From assembly GCA_011390695.1 (NCBI GenBank), contig JAABRW010000101.1:1-13192 (forward strand): a DNA stretch of 13,192 nucleotides, read 5' to 3'. Positions 1 to 6,152 of this stretch are shown one piece after another. The notes beneath the pieces were generated by a model. It worked only from the letters and a program-made list of their open reading frames with translations, searched no databases and was not told the origin of the DNA. Origin of the DNA: Desulfotignum sp. GTDB taxonomy: Bacteria; Desulfobacterota; Desulfobacteria; Desulfobacterales; Desulfobacteraceae. Made by a program: the position numbers and the translations under genes. Position 1 is the stretch's first letter. Each line of letters opens with the position of its first letter.

Positions 1-437
1 TAAATGAAATTCAGTTATATCACTGGCCCGGAAATGCAAGGGAACTGAAAAACGTTCTTGAGAAAATCATATTGACCACTTCGGAAACGGTCCTTTATCC
101 GGATCATCTTCCCAGAAACATCCGGACCTATGTGATCCAGAAAAAAATGCGGCAAAACCATTCTCCTGCATTTGGAGATTTCCCTATTCTGAGCAGAAAT
201 ATAAAAGAACGGAATGCAACTGTCTTTTCCAATCCCGTTACTGTGTCTGCCCAAAAAACCCGGCCCCCGCCGCTGAAAACTGTACGGGATCAGTCCGTGG
301 TCCTGGCTGAGAAACAGTATCTAAACAATCTGGTACAATATACCGGCAGAAATATAACTGAAGCGATCCAACTGTCTGGTGTTGGAAAATCCCAATTCTA
401 CCGACTTCTCAAAAAACATCACATTGCATGGAAATAA
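1..437 (+). CDS. NtrC-family sigma-54 activator, C-terminal part (5' truncated by window)
   Basis: The reading frame is open from base 3 and ends with TAA at 435-437, giving about 144 residues of a protein that starts before the window. The first visible residues contain WPGNARELKNVLEK, the hallmark end of the AAA+ domain of sigma-54 enhancer-binding proteins (the sensor II region). The last 45 residues (LAEKQYLNNLVQ ... GVGKSQFYRLLKKHHI) form a Fis-type helix-turn-helix that binds upstream activator sites. The roughly 60 residues between them are low in recognisable motifs and act as a linker. By family knowledge the protein would hydrolyse ATP to open sigma-54 polymerase promoters. Its sensory N-terminus is not visible, so the input signal is unknown. 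It lies directly upstream of palindromic repeats and a candidate sigma-54 promoter, so it may control the chemosensory cluster. Family assignment is secure; the target is inferred. Confidence 0.9.
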   Translation, partial: NEIQLYHWPGNARELKNVLEKIILTTSETVLYPDHLPRNIRTYVIQKKMRQNHSPAFGDFPILSRNIKERNATVFSNPVTVSAQKTRPPPLKTVRDQSVVLAEKQYLNNLVQYTGRNITEAIQLSGVGKSQFYRLLKKHHIAWK

Positions 438-454
438 TCAGGCAATCCTTTTTT
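423..454 (+). terminator. weak candidate terminator after the activator gene
   Basis: ATTGC (423-427) can pair with GCAAT (442-446), followed after two bases by a run of six T (449-454). The stem is only 5 bp with a 14-base loop and it overlaps the stop codon, so this is a weak intrinsic terminator at best. Confidence 0.2.
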
Positions 455-462
455 CAAACAAA

Positions 463-537
463 TTCCCCTGAAAAGGGAAAATTCCCATAGAAAGGGAAAA
501 TTTCCCTCAAAAGTATATTCCTATGGGAAATTTATCC
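463..537. repeat. Cluster of GGGAA/TTCCC palindromes (candidate activator-binding sites)
   Basis: The block contains a 12-bp palindrome at 475-486 (GGGAA-AA-TTCCC), a 15-bp perfect palindrome with a central A at 493-507 (AGGGAAA-A-TTTCCCT), and a looser copy at 525-537 (GGGAAATTTATCC). An extra TTCCC sits at 463-467. The first two centres are about 19.5 bp apart, close to two helical turns. In addition TTCCCATAG (482-490) is an inverted repeat of CTATGGGAA (521-529). Enhancer-binding proteins bind paired palindromes typically about 80-200 bp upstream of sigma-54 promoters. Here the copies lie about 125-190 bp upstream of the promoter candidate. Binding by the adjacent regulator is inferred. 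The long inverted repeat could instead form an RNA stem. Confidence 0.5.
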
Positions 538-660
538 ATTCCAGTTCAATACATTCACGTGATCCAAAAATAATTTTGTTCGTAACATAATCGGCAACAC
601 CTTCACCACAGCCATTTATCCGCCTTCCAAAAACCATAGATCTCCTGATCCATTTTTCTC

Positions 661-676
661 TGGTATGCTTCATGCT
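661..676 (+). promoter_or_regulatory. candidate sigma-54 (-24/-12) promoter
   Basis: TGGTATGCTTCATGCT has GG and GC exactly ten bases apart, as required at -24 and -12. It matches the TGGCAC-N5-TTGCW consensus at 8 of 11 informative positions (mismatches at C4, C6 and T12). Transcription would start near 687, upstream of the chosen start of the first cluster gene. An NtrC-type activator gene and palindromes lie just upstream, which supports the call. A single short match can still be chance. Confidence 0.45.
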
Positions 677-731
677 ATCAGTATCAGATCAACGCAAACA
701 AAGGTGTAAAAATCCATGGGCAGGAAAACAG

Positions 732-1208
732 TTGAAGGGGGAAAGAATATTGCTGTTATATTATGAACACAAGCATGACCCGGGTTACAGTCGATACCAG
801 GAGAATACCTCCCTTTCCCTGCTTGAATTTATTGAATTGAACTATGAGTGGATTGAAAGTTTTGATTCCACCCTTCAATTGTTCGACCGCCTGCACAAAT
901 CACTGCATGATGTCTCTTATGTGGTCCTGATGGTGAGAAGCAAAGAGGAACTCAAAGCATTATCCCATTACAGGGATATTTTACACGAAATACCTTTTTT
1001 GATCGTCCTGTCAAATGACACCCCTGACATGATGGCCCTGGCCATGGACCTTGGTCCCAGATACATGGGGTGTTGGAAAAATCGGAAAGAGGTTATCACC
1101 ACCCTTCACAAACTGTTTCACAATCTCCAGGAAAACCGCAAGGCTAACACGAACTCCCACAAATTGGATCTCCAAAAGCACGACCCGACAGTGGGGAACA
1201 GACTTTGA
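732..1208 (+). CDS. degenerate receiver-like protein (hypothetical)
   Basis: A 158-residue soluble protein that I do not recognise as a named family. Its hydrophobic strand pattern resembles a response-regulator receiver: ILLLYYE near the N-terminus, YVVLMVRS at about 63-70, then FLIVLSND at 89-96 and a helix ending LGPRYMG. The phosphoacceptor Asp expected after the VVLM strand is absent and the KP turn reads WKN, so if it is a receiver it is a pseudo-receiver that cannot be phosphorylated normally. The last 25 residues are polar and probably disordered. Start choice is uncertain. TTG 732 has AGGA six bases upstream and gives MKGERILLLYY. TTG 750 has AAGGGGG eight bases upstream. ATG 672 has no ribosome site and overlaps the promoter candidate. 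Its stop overlaps the parA start (TTGA), indicating translational coupling and co-function with ParA. Confidence 0.65.
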   Translation: MKGERILLLYYEHKHDPGYSRYQENTSLSLLEFIELNYEWIESFDSTLQLFDRLHKSLHDVSYVVLMVRSKEELKALSHYRDILHEIPFLIVLSNDTPDMMALAMDLGPRYMGCWKNRKEVITTLHKLFHNLQENRKANTNSHKLDLQKHDPTVGNRL

Positions 1209-2011
1209 ACCGAACCATCACCTTTGCGAACCGAAAAGGCGGATGCGGCAAGACGACCACTGCCGTCAATATTGCCCACTGTTTTGCTATGAAAAAAAGA
1301 CAGGTGCTGTTGATTGATCTGGATCCCCAGGCCCATGCCACCCTTTCTCTGGGAATTTCCCCTGATCCCCAAATGCCCAATATCTACAATCTTTTGAATA
1401 AAAAGGCCGATTTTGCCGAGGTGGTCCAGCAAACCCGGATTCCCCGGCTGTCCATTATTCCGTCATGCCGGGATCTTTCCATGGTGGAAATGGATGCCTT
1501 GAAATTCAGCGGAGATGAAATGTATCTGACCGAACTCCTCCACGCACAGGCCCCGGGATTTGATATGGTGATTATTGATCCTCCTCCGTCTGTGGGACCC
1601 CTTTCCGTCACCGCTCTTGTTGCAGCCCAAGATGTTTATATTCCCATGCCCATGCATTTTCTGGCCCTGGAAGGTCTGGCTGAGATGACCCGGCTTATCT
1701 ATCAGATCAATGCCGCATGGAATCCCAAGCTGACTCTGGCGGGAATCATCCCCACCTTTTTCAATAAAAACACCTGTATCACCCGGGAAATATCCGAAGA
1801 TATCATTCGAACTTTCGGCCCTGACAAACTGACACCTCCCATCCGGCAGAACATATCCCTGGCAGAAGCTCCCGGCCATGGGATGACCATATTTGAATAT
1901 GGATCGAGAAGCAACGGGGCTGCAGACTATGATGCACTGGCCCAATTCATTGATCCAGTCATACCGGACCGCTCTTTGGGTGAGGGAAAAAAGGAAGCAG
2001 AAAATGAATGA
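1205..2011 (+). CDS. parA: ParA/Soj-family partitioning ATPase
   Basis: A 268-residue ParA/MinD-superfamily ATPase. It shows the deviant Walker A motif KGGCGKTT (residues 11-18, with signature Lys11 and Lys16), Walker A' LIDLDPQAH (Asp38, Asp40) and Walker B MVIIDPPPS (Asp125). The C-terminal half has the Soj-like pattern IRQNISLAEAPGHGMTIFEY. There is no membrane-targeting amphipathic tail typical of MinD, so a nucleoid-binding ParA dimer is more likely. ParA homologues inside che clusters (PpfA in Rhodobacter sphaeroides, ParC in Vibrio) position or partition chemosensory arrays. With a soluble receptor downstream, that is the likely role here. TTG is the start: it overlaps the previous stop, and GTGGGGA precedes it. 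An in-frame ATG does not occur before the P-loop. The next gene overlaps its 3' end by 8 bp. No parB or plasmid gene is nearby, which argues against DNA partitioning. Confidence 0.93.
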   Translation: MNRTITFANRKGGCGKTTTAVNIAHCFAMKKRQVLLIDLDPQAHATLSLGISPDPQMPNIYNLLNKKADFAEVVQQTRIPRLSIIPSCRDLSMVEMDALKFSGDEMYLTELLHAQAPGFDMVIIDPPPSVGPLSVTALVAAQDVYIPMPMHFLALEGLAEMTRLIYQINAAWNPKLTLAGIIPTFFNKNTCITREISEDIIRTFGPDKLTPPIRQNISLAEAPGHGMTIFEYGSRSNGAADYDALAQFIDPVIPDRSLGEGKKEAENE

Positions 2012-2447
2012 TGCTTCTGCCAAACCCGTTAAGAAACGGACCACGCTTCAGGAGCTTTTGTTTCAAAAAACGGTTCCGATACCGTCTCTTGAAAAAAGAA
2101 CCGCTACCGGAGCACCTGAAAACAATTTAGAGAAAAAAAATATCCGGATGATGGAAACCTGTGATGCCCAGATCCGGGAAATCAAGATCCTTGTTTTCGA
2201 AAAAGGCATTCAGGCAGTCAAATCAAATCGGTTTTGTTGTGCTGCCGGTTTTTTTGAGTGTCTCCTTGAAATGGATCCAGACCACATCAAGGCACAGCTG
2301 AATCTGGCGGTGGCCGTTTCCCGGATGGGGGATGATGCACGGGCATGCACGATTCTGGAAGAACTGCTGGCACGGTTTCCGGACAATGATATCGCCCGGG
2401 AGAACCTTGATATCCTGAAAAAAAGAACATTGATAGGGGTCAGATAA
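2004..2447 (+). CDS. small TPR-repeat protein, possible ParA partner
   Basis: A 147-residue protein starting at ATG 2004 with AGGA upstream and overlapping the parA stop by 8 bp. The first 45 residues are polar, basic (KPVKKR at 7-12) and probably unfolded. Residues about 62-129 form roughly two tetratricopeptide-like repeats: helices around VFEKGIQAVKSNRF and FFECLLEMDPDH, then AQLNLAVAVSRMGD and ILEELLARFPDN, with the typical closing proline-acid turns. TPRs bind partner peptides. ParA-stimulating partners often carry a short basic unfolded N-terminus, so this protein could be the ParA regulator or adaptor to the array; that is inference from position and charge. An upstream in-frame start inside parA (1893) exists but lacks support. 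There is no signal peptide or membrane segment. Confidence 0.75.
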   Translation: MNDASAKPVKKRTTLQELLFQKTVPIPSLEKRTATGAPENNLEKKNIRMMETCDAQIREIKILVFEKGIQAVKSNRFCCAAGFFECLLEMDPDHIKAQLNLAVAVSRMGDDARACTILEELLARFPDNDIARENLDILKKRTLIGVR

Positions 2448-2506
2448 ACACATGAAAAAATTTTTTATCATACACCTGGACAGACACATATTCACTGGAT
2501 GCAAAA

Positions 2507-4138
2507 ATGGATAAACAGAAAAAAAACGCACTGCAGGAGAAAGAACCTTCACCATCCCGGGTAATCGGTATAGATCTGGGAACCAGCAATTCGCTTATTT
2601 CCTATATCAAAAACGGCAGCCCCAGAATTATTCCCAACGAGCGGGGTGAGCGCATGACACCGTCGGTGGTGCATTTCAAAGAAAATGGAGAAGTGGTGGT
2701 GGGACAAATGGCCAAAAACCAGGCGGTTATCAATTCCCATCAGACCATCTCCCTGGTCAAACTGGCCATGGGAACGGACCAGATGTATACTGTTTTAAAC
2801 CGCCAATATTCTCCTGTGGATATCTCCTGTCACATTCTCACCTATCTGAAAAAAAGTGCGGAAACCTATCTGGGACACCCGGTTTCCCGATCGGTTATTA
2901 CCGTGCCGGCCTACTTCAATGACCGGCAGCGGGAAGATACCCTCAAATCTGCGGAAAAAGCCGGATTGACCGTATTGAAACTGTTGAATGAACCCACTGC
3001 CGCCGCACTGGTATATGGATTCAACCGGGAAAAAGATACCCGGCTGCTGGTCATCGATCTGGGTGGCGGCACCCTGGATATCACCCTCATGGCGTATGAA
3101 GACAACATATTTCAGGTCAAAGGGGTGGGTGGTTCCACAACCATTGGCGGGGCGGCCTTTGACCGGTTGATTGTTCAAAAAATCATACATGAATTTTCCC
3201 AGGTGCATGACATTGATCTGAAAAAAGATCTCATTGCGCATCAGCAGCTGATCATCAATGCGGAAAAAGCCAAAATAGACCTGTCTTCTGCCGAAGATAC
3301 CCAGATACTGATACCCTATATTACTGTAACCCCCAAAGGCCCCATCCATCTGAACACCAGCCTGTCCCGAAAGGAATTTGAAGAACTCACTACCGATATT
3401 TTCAAAACCATTGCCGGGCATATCCAGCAGACATTTCAGGAAGCACAGATAGAAACAGACTGGGTCGAGACCGTCATTCTTGTGGGAGGCAGCACACGTG
3501 TACCGGCCCTGGAAAAACTAGTCCGGCAAATCATCTGCCATGAGGATAAACCCTCTTCCGATAAAACATCGTCCAAAGCGGGTTCCAGCGAGCCCGAAAA
3601 AAATGAAGACACCCTGATTCTGACTTCAGGTACGGTACTGGAAAAAGAACTGAAGCGGAATATCAACCCGGATGAAGCCGTAGCCAGAGGGGCCGGACTT
3701 ATGGCCGGCATCATGGAAGGCAATATCGAAGGTATTGAATTTCATGATATCACACCCCATGATCTGGGCATTGAAGATGACCAGGGATCATTTATTCCCA
3801 TTATTCCCCGGGGTAAAGCATATCCTGCAACGGCACGTCACATGGTCACCAATACCCATGATAACCAGGAGAATGTGGTGATCAATGTGCTTCAGCGCAT
3901 GGATATGAATGCAGAAAAACTGCTTTCATTAGGCTGGTTCCAGCTTTCCATCGACCCGGGAAAAAAGCAGCACCAGGCAAGTATTGATGTTGTTTTTTCC
4001 ATTGACGGCAACGGCATCCTTGAGGTCACCGCCATTGATCTGGATACTGGAGACCAAAAGGCAATCACCATCACCACTGAAAAGATGCTGTTGTGTAGCA
4101 GCCACCATGAGATGACCCGGGAAAAGATACAATCATAA
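2507..4138 (+). CDS. Hsp70/DnaK-like chaperone lacking the lid domain
   Basis: A 543-residue Hsp70 homologue. The nucleotide-binding domain (about 18-405) carries IGIDLGTSNS, a Lys at 70 in AKNQAV matching the catalytic Lys of DnaK, NEPTAAALVYG (161-171), VIDLGGGTLDITL (182-194) and VGGSTR (326-331). The substrate-binding beta domain follows (about 411-525: ITPHDLGIE, NVVINVLQ, SLGWFQL, DGNGILEVTA). The protein then stops, so the helical lid of DnaK (638 residues in E. coli) is missing. Compared with DnaK there is an extra stretch of about 35 residues, rich in Ser, Lys and Glu, between VRQIICHED and KRNINPDEAV. It is therefore probably not the housekeeping dnaK, and no grpE or dnaJ is adjacent. 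The ribosome site is weak. A 60-bp gap precedes it. It may assemble or remodel the chemosensory array; that role is a guess from context. Confidence 0.92.
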   Translation: MDKQKKNALQEKEPSPSRVIGIDLGTSNSLISYIKNGSPRIIPNERGERMTPSVVHFKENGEVVVGQMAKNQAVINSHQTISLVKLAMGTDQMYTVLNRQYSPVDISCHILTYLKKSAETYLGHPVSRSVITVPAYFNDRQREDTLKSAEKAGLTVLKLLNEPTAAALVYGFNREKDTRLLVIDLGGGTLDITLMAYEDNIFQVKGVGGSTTIGGAAFDRLIVQKIIHEFSQVHDIDLKKDLIAHQQLIINAEKAKIDLSSAEDTQILIPYITVTPKGPIHLNTSLSRKEFEELTTDIFKTIAGHIQQTFQEAQIETDWVETVILVGGSTRVPALEKLVRQIICHEDKPSSDKTSSKAGSSEPEKNEDTLILTSGTVLEKELKRNINPDEAVARGAGLMAGIMEGNIEGIEFHDITPHDLGIEDDQGSFIPIIPRGKAYPATARHMVTNTHDNQENVVINVLQRMDMNAEKLLSLGWFQLSIDPGKKQHQASIDVVFSIDGNGILEVTAIDLDTGDQKAITITTEKMLLCSSHHEMTREKIQS

Positions 4139-4152
4139 CTAAAATTTTTTAA

Positions 4153-4172
4153 CCCTTATAATTTTATAGGGG
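4153..4172 (+). promoter_or_regulatory. AT-rich inverted repeat with a TATAAT hexamer before the receptor gene
   Basis: CCCTTATAA and TTATAGGGG form a 9-bp stem (one G-U pair) around two T. The left arm contains a perfect TATAAT at 4157-4162. No good -35 hexamer sits 16-18 bp upstream, so it is only a weak sigma-70 candidate. It could also be an mRNA hairpin that adjusts receptor expression relative to the upstream genes. Confidence 0.25.
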
Positions 4173-4192
4173 CAACAACAAGGAACCAAAAA

Positions 4193-4198
4193 AGGAGG
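4193..4198 (+). promoter_or_regulatory. strong Shine-Dalgarno of the receptor gene
   Basis: A perfect AGGAGG lies five bases before the ATG at 4204. It is the strongest ribosome site in the window and suits a structural protein needed in many copies. It fixes the start codon. Confidence 0.75.
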
Positions 4199-4203
4199 CT
4201 TGA

Positions 4204-6150
4204 ATGCCAACCAAAACCCTGGCAAAACCTGCCAGCATGAAAACCGGTGTGATAACAAAATTGAACCAGCATGAAGACCTGACTGTAAAAAGAGAAGATG
4301 CCAAAAAAGCGGCCATGGAAAAGGCCCGGGTCAGGACCCTGGCGCGGCAGCAGGCCATTGCCGAGCGGCTGGCAACAGCTGTGGAGGAAATGACATCATC
4401 ACTGGCAGAAGCGGCAGCTGCATCAGAACAACTGGGCCAGAACATGGAGCAGATTTCATCGGCTGCCGAAGAATCATCTGCTGCAGCAGAAGAGTCCCGG
4501 GCCGCCATCAACCAGATTCTGAAAGGTGCGGACATCGCAGATGACCGGGGGAAACAATCCCTTAAAAAAGGGGAAAATCTCCAGGAACTGGTCCAGGAAA
4601 CATCTGAGGATATCAGCGGCCTGATCAAGGGGGTGATGGAAAACTCCGAGGCCAACAAGGAATCCACCCGACTGATCAAGGAACTGGAAAAAAATTCTAA
4701 CCAGATCGGGGAAATTGTCGGTGCTGTGGTCCGGATTTCCGACCAGACCAATCTGCTGGCCCTGAATGCAGCCATTGAAGCGGCCAGAGCAGGAGAGCAC
4801 GGCCGGGGATTTGCCGTGGTGGCGGACGAGGTGCGGAATCTTGCTGAAATATCAGAAAAAAGTGCCAGAGATATCCGCAATGTGGTGGATGAGATCCAGA
4901 CCCAGGTCCAGCAGGTGGTGGATGAAATAGATACCTCCACCAAAGAAGCGTTGGAAGAGGTGGAAAAAGCAAAAACCATCACTGAAGACCTGGAAAAAAT
5001 TTATGAACAGATAAAAAAACTGGTACTGGGCTTCCGGGAAATTGCCCAGTATGCCGTGGACATCAAAACCGGGGCCCAGGATTTTCTCAAGGGGTCCGAA
5101 GATATTGCCAGCAATTCGGAAGAGCAGAGCAGCGCGGCCGAAGAGGCCACCAAGGCAGTAGAAGAACAAAACAAAGCATTTTCGGAGATGCAGAACGCAT
5201 CAGAGGATCTTGCTGAACTTACCGATACCCTGAAACACTCCACTGATACCCAGAAATCTGCGGAAGAGGTGGCGGCGGCAGCAGAAGAACTGTCTGCAGC
5301 CATTGAAGAAGCCAGAAATTCCGCAACCCAGATTATGACCGCCATTGAACAGATATCCAAAGGCTCGGAAAACCAGGCGGGTGCTGCAGAAACAAACCGG
5401 GAACTGGGCCAGCGGCTGGAAGAATGGTCCAAGGGGATGGCTGATCTCACTGATACAGCAGAATCAGCCATTACCAGTGTCAAAGAACTGGTTGTCAGAA
5501 ACAAGGAAAATGTGGAAAAGCTGATCACCAATATCGATAAAGGGGCTGTCTCTGCAAAGGAATCAGTGGTCAACGTAAAAAAACTGGATGACTCCACCAT
5601 TCAGATCAACAAGATTGTGGAAAAAATAGTGAATGTAGCCCTTCAGACCAATATGCTGGCTGTGAATGGCTCCATTGAAGCGGCCCGGGCCGGTGAATTC
5701 GGCAGAGGTTTTTCTGTTGTGGCGGGAGATATCCGCACTCTGGCCAATGATTCATCGGAAAACGCAGAAAAAATTCAAGACATGGTAAGGGACATGCAGG
5801 TTCAGATCAGCGTGGTTGCCAGGGACATTGAAACATCTGCCAATATGTCGGCCCAGGAAGTGGAAAATTCCAAAAAGACCACCAAAAACCTGGACATCAT
5901 TGAAACAGACATGGACGAGGTACAGCAGGGCGTGGTCGAGATCAGCCAGGGTGCTGCAGAATCTCTGGCAGCCCTGGAACAGGCCAACAAAGCGGTGGAA
6001 GATATTGCCAACGGGTCTGAAGAAGCATCCAAAGTTAGTCAGGAAGCCGGAAAAGCGGCCAACGAAGGCAATAAAGGCATGGAACAGATTGTGGAAGCGA
6101 TCGAAGACATTGCCAGCCAGGCTGATGAAATGCAAAACATGGGAGGCTGA
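4204..6150 (+). CDS. soluble methyl-accepting chemotaxis protein with two signalling hairpins
   Basis: A 648-residue, almost wholly alpha-helical cytoplasmic chemoreceptor. No transmembrane helix, signal peptide, HAMP or ligand domain is visible. It has two signalling tips: [18 protein letters not shown] at 181-198 and [18 protein letters not shown] at 481-498, each followed by GRGF and a conserved return strand. The halves align at an offset of exactly 300 residues along most of the length ([10 protein letters not shown] with [22 protein letters not shown] with [12 protein letters not shown]). This means a tandem duplication of a complete hairpin, about 47-346 and 347-646. The first 47 residues are basic. 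The architecture parallels DosM of Vibrio cholerae, a double-signalling receptor that stabilises cytoplasmic arrays. Methylation consensus pairs are clear in unit 1 (E61/62, E89/90, E96/97, E306/307) but sparse in unit 2. There is no CheR-binding pentapeptide; the tail is MQNMGG. It would signal to CheA through CheW proteins. Confidence 0.95.
   Translation: MPTKTLAKPASMKTGVITKLNQHEDLTVKREDAKKAAMEKARVRTLARQQAIAERLATAVEEMTSSLAEAAAASEQLGQNMEQISSAAEESSAAAEESRAAINQILKGADIADDRGKQSLKKGENLQELVQETSEDISGLIKGVMENSEANKESTRLIKELEKNSNQIGEIVGAVVRISDQTNLLALNAAIEAARAGEHGRGFAVVADEVRNLAEISEKSARDIRNVVDEIQTQVQQVVDEIDTSTKEALEEVEKAKTITEDLEKIYEQIKKLVLGFREIAQYAVDIKTGAQDFLKGSEDIASNSEEQSSAAEEATKAVEEQNKAFSEMQNASEDLAELTDTLKHSTDTQKSAEEVAAAAEELSAAIEEARNSATQIMTAIEQISKGSENQAGAAETNRELGQRLEEWSKGMADLTDTAESAITSVKELVVRNKENVEKLITNIDKGAVSAKESVVNVKKLDDSTIQINKIVEKIVNVALQTNMLAVNGSIEAARAGEFGRGFSVVAGDIRTLANDSSENAEKIQDMVRDMQVQISVVARDIETSANMSAQEVENSKKTTKNLDIIETDMDEVQQGVVEISQGAAESLAALEQANKAVEDIANGSEEASKVSQEAGKAANEGNKGMEQIVEAIEDIASQADEMQNMGG
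4342..6141 (+). repeat. tandem intragenic duplication, two 900-bp units (protein level)
   Basis: The coding units at about 4342-5241 and 5242-6141 encode matching 300-residue hairpins. The tip, N-terminal helix and C-terminal helix motifs all recur with the same 300-residue shift. Each tip lies near the middle of its unit, so each unit is a full antiparallel coiled-coil hairpin of roughly 21 heptads per arm. Similarity is at protein level and strongest at the tips; the DNA has diverged, so the duplication is old. Exact boundaries are estimated. Confidence 0.8.
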
Positions 6151-6152
6151 TC

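Larger units (their letters stand above)
438..731. other. Intergenic control region between activator and chemosensory cluster
   Basis: No convincing gene lies here. The left part holds a T-run and a dense block of GGGAA/TTCCC palindromes (463-537). Bases 538-660 show no motif I can name. Bases 661-676 match a sigma-54 promoter. An in-frame ATG at 672 opens onto the downstream gene but has no Shine-Dalgarno sequence and overlaps the promoter candidate, so I treat it as untranslated. The order activator gene, palindromes, promoter, operon fits a sigma-54 regulated unit. Confidence 0.5.

Noticed and set aside
475..537. GGGAA/TTCCC palindromes as a CRISPR array or transposon ends.
   Set aside because: Units are too short and lack regular unique spacers, there are no cas or transposase genes, and no target-site duplication is visible.
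2452..2514. A 20-codon ORF (MKKFFIIHLD...) overlapping the start of the Hsp70 gene as a leader peptide.
   Set aside because: It lacks a ribosome site and any recognisable pattern; such short frames are common by chance in A/T-rich gaps.
2507..4138. The Hsp70 gene as the housekeeping dnaK.
   Set aside because: It lacks the lid, has an extra insertion and has no grpE or dnaJ neighbour.
4164..4982. Long minus-strand open frame opposite the receptor, with Ser-rich translation.
   Set aside because: It is the antisense shadow of the GC-biased, Glu/Ala-rich receptor codons; no ribosome site or family motif is seen.
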